Counted from the first letter of the stretch, positions 9,695-19,729 are shown. The stretch is 64,000 nucleotides of DNA from Aequorivita antarctica (GCF_007997155.1 NZ_VORT01000001.1:521723-585722); one strand, 5' to 3'. Notes: generated by a model not told the origin, from the sequence alone. Numbers and translations are program-made.

Positions 9695-9744
9695 GGTACA
9701 GAATGAGCATTAAGATTACATATGTTCGTAACTAATTCTGTTCC
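9695..9744 (+). promoter_or_regulatory. Inverted repeat in the actA leader
   Basis: The arms GGTACAGAAT (9695-9704) and ATTCTGTTCC (9735-9744) match in 9 of 10 positions across 30 bases. They sit just downstream of the predicted start of transcription and could be an RNA stem or a two-half operator. No regulator can be named from sequence. Confidence 0.35.
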
Positions 9745-9773
9745 AAACTATCGACCATAATTTAACCATTAGT

Positions 9774-11087
9774 ATGAAAAAGGTGAATTTTATACATCTA
9801 CGCTCAAAATTGCCGTTTCTTTTGTTAGTGTTTTCACTAACTTTTTCAACTACCATATATTCTCAGGATGCAGCTCCGGCGGATGCGAATGCAAGCTCTG
9901 GGGGCGATGTTGCTGCTGGTGAAGCTTTGTTTAAAGCTAATTGCGCTGCTTGCCACAAACTGGATAATAAATCTGTTGGCCCTGCTTTGCGTGGTGTTGC
10001 AGACAAGTATGGCAGAGATTGGCTATACAAATGGATCAATAACAGTTCCGCTCTTATAGCCTCGGGTGATCCAGACGCTGTAAAAATTTTTGAAGCCAAT
10101 AATAAAACTGTAATGACTGCTTTTCCAGCGCTTTCAAATACAGATATTGACAATATTCTTGCCTATACTAGTCAACCTAAAGCAGCCCCCGTTGTGGCCG
10201 TTACTGCTGCTGGGGCTGCTGACACTACTGCAGGCGATGGGGGCGGAGTTTCAAACTCATTGGTTTTAGGAGCTTTAGCGCTTATTTTCTTGTTATTGGT
10301 AATCATGCTTTTCTTGGTAACAAACACCTTAAAAAGAATTGCAGAGGCTAATGGAGTTGAGTATGAGGAAAAAGAAAAGCGTACTCCACTATGGAAAGCT
10401 TTTGTGCAAAATCAATTCTTGGTCTTGGTGGTATCTATCTTTATGATACTTGCTGCTGGGTATTTTGCTTATGGTTATTTGATGCAAGTTGGGGTTGACC
10501 AAGGCTATGCTCCTGTTCAACCAATACACTATTCACATAAAATCCACGCTGGCGATAATCAGATAGATTGTAATTTCTGTCATAGTTCAGCAAGAAAGAG
10601 TAAAACTTCAGGTATACCGTCGTTGAATGTTTGTATGAACTGTCACAAAAATATTTCGGAAGTTGCTCCAGAAACAGCAACAGAAGAATATTCAAAAGAA
10701 TTTTACGATGGCGAAATTGCCAAACTATACCAAGCTGTTGGTTGGGATGCTGCCAATCAGCAATACACTGGTAAAACCGAACCTGTAAAATGGGTTCGAA
10801 TCCATAACCTTCCTGATTTTGTTTACTTCAACCACTCCCAACACGTAACAGTAGCTGGTGTGGCTTGCCAAACATGTCACGGAGAAATTCAGACTATGGA
10901 AATTGTTGAGCAGTTTGCGCCACTCACTATGGGCTGGTGTTTAGATTGTCACAAGAAAACCAATGTGAATTTGGAAGACAATGAATATTACGCCAAAATA
11001 CACGAAGAGCTTTCTAAAAAGTACGGTGTTGCAAAACTAACAATCGCCGAAATGGGTGGGTTGGAATGTGGCAAATGTCACTATTAA
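9774..11087 (+). CDS. actA: Alternative complex III multihaem cytochrome c subunit ActA
   Basis: A 437-residue periplasm-facing, membrane-anchored protein that passes electrons inside alternative complex III, the menaquinol oxidase that replaces bc1. It has a signal peptide (residues 1-31), a mono-haem domain with CAACH at 57-61, and two membrane helices (about 160-185 and 213-237). A pentahaem domain follows with CNFCH, CMNCH, CQTCH, CLDCH and CGKCH at about 266, 287, 364, 389 and 432. Six haem sites in one chain is one more than the pentahaem core that defines the family. It is first in an eight-gene operon with short gaps through coxA. Confidence 0.93.
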   Translation: MKKVNFIHLRSKLPFLLLVFSLTFSTTIYSQDAAPADANASSGGDVAAGEALFKANCAACHKLDNKSVGPALRGVADKYGRDWLYKWINNSSALIASGDPDAVKIFEANNKTVMTAFPALSNTDIDNILAYTSQPKAAPVVAVTAAGAADTTAGDGGGVSNSLVLGALALIFLLLVIMLFLVTNTLKRIAEANGVEYEEKEKRTPLWKAFVQNQFLVLVVSIFMILAAGYFAYGYLMQVGVDQGYAPVQPIHYSHKIHAGDNQIDCNFCHSSARKSKTSGIPSLNVCMNCHKNISEVAPETATEEYSKEFYDGEIAKLYQAVGWDAANQQYTGKTEPVKWVRIHNLPDFVYFNHSQHVTVAGVACQTCHGEIQTMEIVEQFAPLTMGWCLDCHKKTNVNLEDNEYYAKIHEELSKKYGVAKLTIAEMGGLECGKCHY

Positions 11088-11117
11088 TTAATTAAAAGGA
11101 TTATTACATATACTAAT

Positions 11118-14100
11118 ATGGCATCAAACAAGAAATACTGGAAAAGTGTTGAAGAGCTGAACGAAGACAGCGCAATTGTTAAGGCGCTGCAGGACAATGA
11201 ATTTGTAACCGAAATTCCAACGGACGAATTTCTTGGCAATAAAGAAGCCTTAGAAACTTCTTCAACTACACGTCGTGATTTCTTAAAATACGTTGGCTTT
11301 ACTACGGCTGCAGCTACTTTGGCAGCTTGTGAAGGGCCAGTCGTTAAATCCATTCCTTACGTTATTCAGCCAGATGAAATCGTTCCTGGAGTTGCAAATT
11401 ACTACGCTTCCACAATGGCCGATGGTTTTGATTTTGCCAATATTTTGGTTAAAACACGCGAAGGCCGCCCTATTAAGATTGAAAGAAACGATTTAGCAGT
11501 GAATGGTGGAAGCGTAAATGCACGTGTGCATGCTTCGGTGCTTTCATTGTATGATAAAAATAGATTAACTGGCCCAATGGTCGACGGTGCCGAAGTTAGC
11601 TGGGCTGAATTTGATACTGCCGTTGCCCAGAAGTTGGATGGAATGACCGGAAAAGATGTTGTATTGCTTACGCAAACATTCGCAAGTCCTTCCGCGTCAA
11701 AATTGATTTCTGAATTTACCGCGAAATACCCAAACGTACGTCACGTTGTTTATGACAGCGTATCTTGTTCAGGCGCGTTGGACGCTTTTCAAAATAAATA
11801 TGGAACCCGTGCATTGCCAGATTACGATTTCTCAAAAGCAGATGTAATTGTATCTGTTGGTGCAGATTTCTTGGGAGATTGGCAAGGTGGAAGCTATAGC
11901 AAAAGCTATGCTCAAGGCCGAATTCCTAAAAACGGAAAAATTTCTAGACACGTTCAGTTCGAAGCTAACCTAACCTTAACTGGAGGTAAAGCAGATAAAC
12001 GTGTTTTGGCAACACCGTCACAACAAATGCAAATTCTTAAAGCATTGACAGGTGGAAGTGCTTCAGGTTTACCAGAAAATGTAGCTGATGCCGTAAACAA
12101 AGCAAAAGCTCAACTTCAAAAAGCTGGGAATAAAGCATTGTTGGTAACTAGTTTGCCAGATGTTGAATCACAAACTATGGCTTTGAATTTCAATGCCAAT
12201 AGTGAAGCAATGGACGTTAATAAACCATTGCTTATCAGACAAGGAAACAATAGCGAAGTGATGAACGTTGTTAACGGCGTAGTTTCAGGAAGCATCAAAG
12301 GTTTAATTACCGTTGGCGTAAACCCTGTATACTCATTGCCAAATAATGTAGAATTTACTGAAGCATATCAAAAACTTGAAATGAGTCTTGCTTTCGCAAT
12401 GAAACAGGACGAAACTGCTTCATTGGCAAAAATGGTTGCTGCAACACCACACTACCTAGAATCTTGGGGCGATGCGCAGATTAAAAAAGGCACTTATAGC
12501 CTTATGCAACCAACAATCCGTCCGTTATTCAATACGCGTCAGTTTCAAGACTGTTTGTTGCAATGGACCGGTAACGCACCAAAATATTTCGATTATATAA
12601 AGGAAAACTGGACTACTTCTATTTTGGAAGGCGGTTCTTGGAACAAAGCTTTGGAAGCTGGCGTTTTGGTTAGTAGTACCGAAATGATAATGGAAGAAGT
12701 GAAGCCTACGACTGAAGGTGCAGGCGCAATTGAAGGAAGCACTTCCAACGGTTCGCTTTCTTCACTTTCTCAGGAGGGTGGCTATGAACTTACCTTATAC
12801 ACTTCAACTGGTTTAGGAGATGGACAACAGGCCAATAACCCTTGGTTGCAAGAATTTCCTGATCCTATAACAAGAGCTTCTTGGGATAACTATCTTACAG
12901 TTTCAGCTGCCGATGCAGAAGCATTGGGTCTTGAAAATTATCACGTTTCCAATGGCGCCTTGAACGGAAGTTATGTAAATATAACGATGGGCAATGTAGT
13001 CCTTGAAAAAGTTCCCGTAATCATCCAGCCAGGACAAGCCAAGGGCTCAGTAGGTATGGCTTTGGGTTATGGAAAAACAGCTTCTATTCAAGAGGAAATG
13101 CAGACGGGTATTAATGCCTATCCGCTTTATCAGAACTTTTCTGATGTTCAGAAAGTTTCTATTGAAAAAACGAACGGAACGCACGAATTTGCCTGTGTAC
13201 AATTGCAAAGCACCATGGCAGGTCGCAGTGAAGATATTATAAAGGATACTACGCTTGAAATTTTCAACACAAAAGATAAAGAGTATTTCAACAGTGTTCC
13301 GGTGACTGATTATGATCACAGTGCAATTTCAGTACGTGATAAAAAAGCTGATATTTGGAGTCCTTTTGATGACACCATTGGACACCATTTCAACCTTTCC
13401 ATAGATTTAAATGCTTGTACTGGTTGTGGGGCTTGTGTTATTGCCTGTCACGCAGAAAACAACGTTCCAGTCGTAGGGAAAGAAGAAGTTAGGAAATTCC
13501 GAGATATGCACTGGCTGCGTATTGATAGATATTATTCTGCTGGGGAAACTTTCCAAGAGGAAATTGAAAAACTTGAAAATCTTCCTGCTTTTGACAGTTA
13601 TAAAGTGGTAGAAGTACCCGCTTATGAAAACCCTCAGGTTGCATTTCAACCGGTAATGTGCCAGCACTGTAACCACGCACCTTGTGAAACTGTTTGTCCA
13701 GTTGCGGCAACATCACACGGACGCCAAGGGCAAAATCATATGGCTTACAACCGTTGTGTGGGTACACGTTACTGCGCAAACAACTGTCCTTATAAAGTAC
13801 GTCGTTTCAACTGGTTTTTATACAATGAAAATGATGAATTTGATTACAACATGAACAATGACCTTGGTAGAATGGTACTTAACCCAGATGTGGTGGTGCG
13901 ATCTCGTGGTGTTATGGAAAAATGTTCTATGTGTATCCAAATGACACAAAAAACAATTCTCGATGCTAAACGTGATGGCAGGGCAATAAAAGATGGTGAA
14001 TTCCATACTGCTTGTTCAAGCGCTTGCGAAACCGGAGCAATGGTATTTGGGGATGTAAATGATAAAGATTCCGAAATATTAAGGTTGAAAAATGACGATC

Positions 14101-14183
14101 GTATGTATCACCTTTTGGAAAATGTGGGAACTAAACCGAACGTTTTCTACCATATGATTGTAAAAAACACCTCGGAAGCATAA
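11118..14183 (+). CDS. actB: Alternative complex III iron-sulfur/molybdopterin-like subunit ActB
   Basis: A 1021-residue protein exported folded by the Tat system: TTRRDFLKYVG lies near residue 53 and the lipobox-like LAACEG near 71. The middle resembles the molybdopterin oxidoreductase fold; known ActB proteins do not carry the cofactor, and cofactor loss is inferred here from the family. The C-terminal third is a ferredoxin-like domain with cysteine groups CTGCGACVIACH, CQHCNHAPCETVCP, CVGTRYCANNCP and a later CSMC/CSSAC set, enough for several Fe-S clusters. It lies 30 bases after actA. Confidence 0.95.
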   Translation: MASNKKYWKSVEELNEDSAIVKALQDNEFVTEIPTDEFLGNKEALETSSTTRRDFLKYVGFTTAAATLAACEGPVVKSIPYVIQPDEIVPGVANYYASTMADGFDFANILVKTREGRPIKIERNDLAVNGGSVNARVHASVLSLYDKNRLTGPMVDGAEVSWAEFDTAVAQKLDGMTGKDVVLLTQTFASPSASKLISEFTAKYPNVRHVVYDSVSCSGALDAFQNKYGTRALPDYDFSKADVIVSVGADFLGDWQGGSYSKSYAQGRIPKNGKISRHVQFEANLTLTGGKADKRVLATPSQQMQILKALTGGSASGLPENVADAVNKAKAQLQKAGNKALLVTSLPDVESQTMALNFNANSEAMDVNKPLLIRQGNNSEVMNVVNGVVSGSIKGLITVGVNPVYSLPNNVEFTEAYQKLEMSLAFAMKQDETASLAKMVAATPHYLESWGDAQIKKGTYSLMQPTIRPLFNTRQFQDCLLQWTGNAPKYFDYIKENWTTSILEGGSWNKALEAGVLVSSTEMIMEEVKPTTEGAGAIEGSTSNGSLSSLSQEGGYELTLYTSTGLGDGQQANNPWLQEFPDPITRASWDNYLTVSAADAEALGLENYHVSNGALNGSYVNITMGNVVLEKVPVIIQPGQAKGSVGMALGYGKTASIQEEMQTGINAYPLYQNFSDVQKVSIEKTNGTHEFACVQLQSTMAGRSEDIIKDTTLEIFNTKDKEYFNSVPVTDYDHSAISVRDKKADIWSPFDDTIGHHFNLSIDLNACTGCGACVIACHAENNVPVVGKEEVRKFRDMHWLRIDRYYSAGETFQEEIEKLENLPAFDSYKVVEVPAYENPQVAFQPVMCQHCNHAPCETVCPVAATSHGRQGQNHMAYNRCVGTRYCANNCPYKVRRFNWFLYNENDEFDYNMNNDLGRMVLNPDVVVRSRGVMEKCSMCIQMTQKTILDAKRDGRAIKDGEFHTACSSACETGAMVFGDVNDKDSEILRLKNDDRMYHLLENVGTKPNVFYHMIVKNTSEA

Positions 14184-14220
14184 TAATAGTAGTTAAGAAC
14201 CAATTTTTTAAGAATTATAT

Positions 14221-16023
14221 ATGTCGTCACATTACGAAGCACCTATTAGAGAGCCGTTGGTTCTGGGAGAGAAGTCCTATCATGACATCAGTGTAGATGT
14301 TGGGGCACCCGTTCTGGGAAAGGCCAATAAATCTTGGTGGATTGTTTTTACCATTGCCCTTGTTGCATTTTTATGGGGATTGGGATGTATCATTTATACA
14401 ATCTCAACCGGAATCGGGGTTTGGGGATTGAACAAGACCATTGGATGGGCTTGGGATATCACAAACTTTGTTTGGTGGGTAGGTATTGGTCACGCTGGGA
14501 CACTTATTTCGGCGGTATTGTTGCTTTTTCGCCAAAAATGGAGAATGGCCGTTAACCGCTCTGCGGAAGCGATGACCATCTTTGCCGTTGTGCAGGCTGG
14601 TTTGTTCCCTATTATTCACATGGGTCGTCCGTGGTTGGCATATTGGGTGCTTCCAATTCCAAACCAATTCGGTTCACTTTGGGTAAACTTCAACTCGCCG
14701 CTGCTTTGGGATGTATTTGCAATTTCTACGTATCTATCAATTTCATTGGTATTCTGGTGGACAGGTTTGTTACCTGATTTTGCGATGATTCGCGATAGAA
14801 CAAAAAGTCCTTTTCAGAAGAAAATATACGGAATTTTAAGCTTTGGATGGAGCGGACGTGTAAAAGACTGGCAACGTTTTGAAGAAGTGTCGCTTGTCTT
14901 GGCAGGTTTAGCAACACCTTTGGTGCTTTCAGTACACACCATTGTATCCTTTGACTTTGCAACTTCAGTAGTTCCAGGTTGGCACAGTACCATTTTTCCT
15001 CCATACTTTGTGGCTGGGGCAATCTTTTCAGGATTTGCAATGGTGCAAACGCTACTTATCATAATGCGAAAAGTATCAAACCTTGAAAGCTATATTACTG
15101 TATTACACATAGAATATATGAACAAGGTAATCTTGTTAACCGGTGGTATTGTTACCGTGGCTTATATTACTGAATATTTTATTGGCTGGTATTCTGGTGT
15201 GCCTTATGAAAACTATACCTACCTTTCCTTTGGTGCCGCAACTGGTCCATATTGGTGGGCATTTTGGGCATTGATTACGTGTAACTTGATTGTGCCGCTT
15301 TCACTTTGGGTAAAAAAATTAAGAAGAAACATTAGATGGACATTCTTCGTAGCCCTTGTTATCAACATTGGGATGTGGTTTGAGCGTTTTGATATTATTG
15401 TTGTGGATTTGAGCAAGGATAGATTAACTTCCTCTTGGGCGATGTTTCAACCAACTTTTGTTGACATAGGAACCTTTATGGGAACCATCGGATTCTTCTT
15501 TGTGCTTTTCCTTCTTTATGCTCGCACCTTCCCTGTAATTGCGCAGGCAGAGGTGAAAACGATTTTGAAATCTTCTGGTGAATCTTTTAAAAGATTACGT
15601 GCTGAACATGGTGACGATCACAGCCACGTTCAAACTGTAGAAGAATATCCTGCAGATGCTGGACCGGCCGCTAACGTGGAAGGAAAACATTTTGATACCG
15701 TTTTTGATGATTCAAAAGAAGAAGATTCAGAAAATAATGAAGTGGATTACGAACTTCACAGAGGTAAAATAGACAACCTGCTTAGTGGCGTTGGAATCTT
15801 TGACCCCGCAGTTCACAAACAGGATGACCTTAAAATGATTAACGGAGTTGGTCCAGTTATGGAACAAAAGCTTCATCAGTTGGGAATTTTTACCTTTGAA
15901 CAGGTAAGTAGAATGACCGACCGCGAATACGACTTATTGGACGAGATAGTTAGTGAATTCCCAGGAAGAGCCAAACGCGACGATTGGGCCGGACAGGCAC
16001 TAACACTTAAAAACAAGAACTAA
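14221..16023 (+). CDS. actC: Alternative complex III NrfD-like membrane subunit ActC with C-terminal HhH module
   Basis: A 600-residue integral membrane protein of the NrfD/PsrC family. Its roughly ten helices (residues 40-440) form a quinol-binding part of alternative complex III. After the last helix comes a charged, acidic linker (about 460-530) and then a compact module at about 535-600 with KMINGVGPVMEQKLHQLGI and a closing KRDDWAGQA. This resembles the helix-hairpin-helix extension known on NuoE of alphaproteobacteria and on some L21 proteins. That tail is not needed for quinol chemistry. The actD ATG begins 2 bases after the stop. Confidence 0.93.
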   Translation: MSSHYEAPIREPLVLGEKSYHDISVDVGAPVLGKANKSWWIVFTIALVAFLWGLGCIIYTISTGIGVWGLNKTIGWAWDITNFVWWVGIGHAGTLISAVLLLFRQKWRMAVNRSAEAMTIFAVVQAGLFPIIHMGRPWLAYWVLPIPNQFGSLWVNFNSPLLWDVFAISTYLSISLVFWWTGLLPDFAMIRDRTKSPFQKKIYGILSFGWSGRVKDWQRFEEVSLVLAGLATPLVLSVHTIVSFDFATSVVPGWHSTIFPPYFVAGAIFSGFAMVQTLLIIMRKVSNLESYITVLHIEYMNKVILLTGGIVTVAYITEYFIGWYSGVPYENYTYLSFGAATGPYWWAFWALITCNLIVPLSLWVKKLRRNIRWTFFVALVINIGMWFERFDIIVVDLSKDRLTSSWAMFQPTFVDIGTFMGTIGFFFVLFLLYARTFPVIAQAEVKTILKSSGESFKRLRAEHGDDHSHVQTVEEYPADAGPAANVEGKHFDTVFDDSKEEDSENNEVDYELHRGKIDNLLSGVGIFDPAVHKQDDLKMINGVGPVMEQKLHQLGIFTFEQVSRMTDREYDLLDEIVSEFPGRAKRDDWAGQALTLKNKN

Positions 16024-16025
16024 TT

Positions 16026-16562
16026 ATGGCTGCAACTAAGATACACGCAATTTATACAGACGATGACCTGTTGATGCAGGCTGTTAAACAAACACGTTCA
16101 GCAAATTATCACATTTCCGAAGTGTTTACGCCCTTTCCGGTACACGGCTTAGACCATGCAGTAGGGATAGCTCCAACTAGAATAGCAATTACGTCTTTTC
16201 TATACGGGTTGGTTGGCTTGAGTGTTGCCGTATTGATGATGAACTATATGATGATCCAAGATTGGCCACAAAATATCGGAGGTAAACCAAGTTTCACATT
16301 TTATCAAAACATGCCAGCTTTTATACCTATTATGTTCGAGCTTACTGTATTTTTCGCTGGACATTTAATGGTAATTACTTTTTATATGAGAAGTAAGCTG
16401 TGGCCATTTAAAAAAGCCGAAAATCCAGACCCTCGTACCACAGACGATCACTTTCTAATGGAAGTTGACGCTGATAATCACGACGTCGAAAAATTGACGA
16501 AGTTCTTATATGATACGGGTGCATCGGAAATTAGTCTAATTGAAAACGAGCAAGACCATTAA
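16026..16562 (+). CDS. actD: Alternative complex III membrane subunit ActD (DUF3341)
   Basis: A 178-residue protein with two membrane helices (about residues 55-75 and 98-120) between soluble ends, matching ActD/DUF3341 in size and topology. The N-terminal part has the family feature of an alpha/beta domain that opens IHAIYTDDDLLMQAV, and the motif FPVHGLDHAVG sits before helix 1. ActD is a structural subunit with no cofactor. It is tightly packed between actC (2 bases) and actE (1 base). Confidence 0.9.
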   Translation: MAATKIHAIYTDDDLLMQAVKQTRSANYHISEVFTPFPVHGLDHAVGIAPTRIAITSFLYGLVGLSVAVLMMNYMMIQDWPQNIGGKPSFTFYQNMPAFIPIMFELTVFFAGHLMVITFYMRSKLWPFKKAENPDPRTTDDHFLMEVDADNHDVEKLTKFLYDTGASEISLIENEQDH

Positions 16563-16563
16563 T

Positions 16564-17214
16564 ATGAAAAAATTAATAAACATAGTAATTGCCATTGTTG
16601 CTTCGGTTAGCATGGTTTCTTGTTTTAACAATAAAAAACCAAACTATCAATATTTCCCAAATATGTATGCACCAGTAGGCTATGAAACATACGGTGAATA
16701 CGGTATTTTTCCAGACCAACAGGAAGCTATGACCCCGCCGGAACATACAGTGCCACGTGGTTTTACACCTTATGAATACGAAAATAGTATAGCTGGACTT
16801 GAGTTGGCAAAAGCGGAGCTAAAAAGTCCGTATGAGGTAACTGAAGAAAACTTGGCAGTAGGAAGTCAGTTGTTTGCAATTTATTGCGCTGTTTGTCACG
16901 GAGATAAAGGTGATGGAAAAGGAATTTTGGCAACACGCGAGAAGTTTTTGGGAATTCCTAGCTATGCTGATCCGGGACGTAATATTGTACTCGGTGGTAT
17001 TTATCATGTAGAAACTTACGGTTTGAATGCAATGGGTTCTTATGTCTCACAGACCAATGAAAAGGAACGTTGGCAAATCGCAATGCATGTAATGGATTTA
17101 AAAGCTGCCCTTAATGGAGAGCCAGGCATATTAGAAACTTCAAAAGCTGGTGCTACTGTAGACAGCACTGTTGTTGAAACAAAAATGGCTGGAACAAACA
17201 CAGCTTCCAAATAG
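16564..17214 (+). CDS. actE: Alternative complex III mono-haem cytochrome c lipoprotein ActE
   Basis: A 216-residue lipoprotein. The ATG at 16564 was chosen because it gives a clean lipoprotein signal peptide, KKLINIVIAIVASVSMVSC, with cysteine 19 or so as the lipidated residue; an upstream in-frame start overlaps actD. One haem c site, CAVCHGDKGDG, lies near residue 106, and a distal methionine (NAMGSY) suits the sixth haem ligand. In known complexes ActE is the electron exit towards the oxidase. The C-terminal tail is Thr/Ala-rich. Confidence 0.92.
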   Translation: MKKLINIVIAIVASVSMVSCFNNKKPNYQYFPNMYAPVGYETYGEYGIFPDQQEAMTPPEHTVPRGFTPYEYENSIAGLELAKAELKSPYEVTEENLAVGSQLFAIYCAVCHGDKGDGKGILATREKFLGIPSYADPGRNIVLGGIYHVETYGLNAMGSYVSQTNEKERWQIAMHVMDLKAALNGEPGILETSKAGATVDSTVVETKMAGTNTASK

Positions 17215-17252
17215 GAGCCTAAATAAAGATTTAAAAGAGAATAGCTAAAGAT

Positions 17253-18629
17253 ATGTACACGCTACCAAGTAAATTAAAACTGTTTTCTATTGTTCTGATA
17301 GTCCTAGGACTTGCCGGAATAATCTTCGGTTTTTTAACCACGCCGAAAACCATCGATGATGTTAAAAAAATAATGGCAGAGCAAGAAAGCCTTCACGGTG
17401 ACAGCCATGCCGTTGCAGGAAACGAGGAAGGCGAAACTGCCAACTTTGTTGATGAAGCCCGTGGACAGGAAGGTTACTCAGAAAACGCCATGAAACATGC
17501 CACTGATTTAAAACCAGAAGGTCATGGTGCCGCATCACACGAAGAACATGTTTTGCATCAATTGCAAACCAGACCTTGGTCTGCAACTTTTGTTGCTGCA
17601 TTTTTCTTTATGATGCTTGCCTTGGGAGCATTGGTTTTTTATGCAATTCAATATGCTTCACAAGCAGGATGGTCTCCAGTTCTTTATAGAATAATAGAGG
17701 GTATTACCACTTATTTACTTCCTGGTTCTATTATTGTATTCTTAATTGTTGTTTTTGCGGGAACACATTTCTATCCTTGGCAGGATCACGAATTGGTTGC
17801 AGGTGATAAAATTCTTCAGGAAAAATCTACATACTTAAACTTTCCTTTCTTTTTAATAAGGGCCGTTATTTATCTTTTGGGTTGGAACCTATATCGTTAT
17901 TTTTCACGAAAAAACTCATTGGTGCAAGCTGATACGAATAACTACGGACCTTACAGGAAAAACTTCAAGATATCCGTGTTTTTCCTTATATTCTTTATAG
18001 TAACAGAAGCAACAATGTCATGGGATTGGTTTATGTCTATGACGCCACACTGGTACAGTACACTTTTTGCTTGGTATATTTTTGCAAGTATGTTTGTTTC
18101 TGCAATTACGGTGATTGCTTTGGTAACCATTCATTTAAAAGGACTTGGACTTATTCCATTTGTAAGTGATAAACATCTTCACGATCTTGCAAAATATATG
18201 TTTGCCTTTAGTATTTTTTGGACTTATTTATGGTTCAGTCAGTTTATGCTTATCTGGTATGCAAACATTCCAGAGGAAGTAACCTATTTTATTATAAGAA
18301 TACAAGAATATAAATTGTTGTTTTTTGGAATGCTTATCCTTAATTTTGTTTTCCCCATTCTCGTATTGATGAATAGTGATTACAAAAGAATTCCGTGGTT
18401 TGTGGTTATAGCAGCCGTATTTATTTTGGTGGGACACTATATAGATATTTTCCTATTGGTTATGCCTTCCACAGTAGGTCACAACTGGCATTTTGGAATT
18501 CCAGAAATAGCAGCATTACTGTTCTTTTTGGGTCTTTTCATTTTAGTTGTTGGAAAGGGACTTAGCAAGGTTTCCTTAAAACCGGAAAACGATCCATTTA
18601 TTAAGGAAAGTGAAAACTACCATTTTTAA
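17253..18629 (+). CDS. actF: Alternative complex III membrane subunit ActF
   Basis: A 458-residue NrfD-like membrane protein homologous to ActC but without a known quinone site. After the first helix (residues 8-28) it has a soluble His/Glu-rich loop (about 35-105), then about nine more helices to residue 440. Motifs such as TMSWDWFMSMTPHWYSTLF fit ActF. It supports the membrane arm of the complex. It lies 38 bases after actE and 29 bases before coxB, which suggests the complex III and oxidase genes are co-transcribed. Confidence 0.9.
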   Translation: MYTLPSKLKLFSIVLIVLGLAGIIFGFLTTPKTIDDVKKIMAEQESLHGDSHAVAGNEEGETANFVDEARGQEGYSENAMKHATDLKPEGHGAASHEEHVLHQLQTRPWSATFVAAFFFMMLALGALVFYAIQYASQAGWSPVLYRIIEGITTYLLPGSIIVFLIVVFAGTHFYPWQDHELVAGDKILQEKSTYLNFPFFLIRAVIYLLGWNLYRYFSRKNSLVQADTNNYGPYRKNFKISVFFLIFFIVTEATMSWDWFMSMTPHWYSTLFAWYIFASMFVSAITVIALVTIHLKGLGLIPFVSDKHLHDLAKYMFAFSIFWTYLWFSQFMLIWYANIPEEVTYFIIRIQEYKLLFFGMLILNFVFPILVLMNSDYKRIPWFVVIAAVFILVGHYIDIFLLVMPSTVGHNWHFGIPEIAALLFFLGLFILVVGKGLSKVSLKPENDPFIKESENYHF

Positions 18630-18658
18630 TCATTTAGTTTAAAGAAGAAATTGTAAAG

Positions 18659-19729
18659 ATGACCGCATTTTTAGTTGTATTAGTAATCATTCTTTTTGGG
18701 ATCTCTGTTTGGCAGATGAGCCGGATTTTCAATTTGGCGCAAACAAAGCCAACCATCTATTCCGAAATAGCTTCGGATAAGGACAATAACACACATGGTT
18801 ATTTGATGATTGGCTTTTTGGCTTTCATCTATATTCTGACCATTCTTAGCTTCTGGTTCTGGGGAGATACTCTTTTACCCAAAGCTGGATCTGAACACGG
18901 TAGTAAGATAGACAACCTCATGTTGATCTCGATGATCCTCATTTTCTTTGTGGGAATTATTACCCAGGCTGTATTGCATTACTTTGCTTTTATATATCGC
19001 GGTAATAAAGTTAAGAGAGCAACCTTTTATGCCGACAACGATAAATTGGAATTTATTTGGACAATAATCCCAGTAATTACCTTGGCAGGGCTTATAATTT
19101 ATGGATTATTTACCTGGACAGACATTATGGATGTTGATAAAGACGATGATCCATTAATAGTAGAGCTTTATGCACAACAATTTAACTGGAAGGCCCGATA
19201 TGGTGGAAATGACAACACACTTGGTGACGCCAATGTTCGTTTAATTCAAGGCATTAATCAATTGGGTGTTGATCCTGGCGATCCAAATGGACAGGATGAT
19301 AAAATAGTAACAGAATTACACTTGCCCGTAGGCAGAAGAATATTGTTTAAAATGCGTTCACAAGACGTACTTCACTCTGCGTATATGCCCCATTTTAGAG
19401 CACAGATGAATTGTGTGCCTGGAATGATTACCCAGTTTGCCTTCACACCAACAATAACTACTGAAGAAATGAGGCAAGATGATTATATGATTGATAAAGT
19501 AACAAATATTAATAATATAAGAACTGAAAAAAGCAAAGCCCTCACCGCAGCTGGAGAAGAAGCCTTGGAACCATACCAATTTGATTACGTACTTATTTGC
19601 AACAAAATTTGTGGGATTAGCCACTACAACATGCAAATGAAAATAATTGTTGAATCTGAAGAAGATTATAAAGCCTGGTTGGCACAACAACCTTCTTTGG
19701 CAGAACAACTTAGCAACGAAAATAAATAA
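18659..19729 (+). CDS. coxB: Cytochrome c oxidase subunit II (CuA protein)
   Basis: A 356-residue membrane protein that receives electrons at the CuA centre. Four hydrophobic segments are visible (about residues 3-25, 42-62, 76-98, 123-145), two more than in minimal subunit II. The cupredoxin domain follows, with LPVGRRILFKMRSQDVLHS and the CuA ligand set CNKICGISHYNM (C-x3-C-x3-H-x2-M) near residue 317. There is no fused cytochrome c domain, so electrons must come from a separate haem protein, most simply ActE or ActA encoded just upstream. Confidence 0.95.
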   Translation: MTAFLVVLVIILFGISVWQMSRIFNLAQTKPTIYSEIASDKDNNTHGYLMIGFLAFIYILTILSFWFWGDTLLPKAGSEHGSKIDNLMLISMILIFFVGIITQAVLHYFAFIYRGNKVKRATFYADNDKLEFIWTIIPVITLAGLIIYGLFTWTDIMDVDKDDDPLIVELYAQQFNWKARYGGNDNTLGDANVRLIQGINQLGVDPGDPNGQDDKIVTELHLPVGRRILFKMRSQDVLHSAYMPHFRAQMNCVPGMITQFAFTPTITTEEMRQDDYMIDKVTNINNIRTEKSKALTAAGEEALEPYQFDYVLICNKICGISHYNMQMKIIVESEEDYKAWLAQQPSLAEQLSNENK

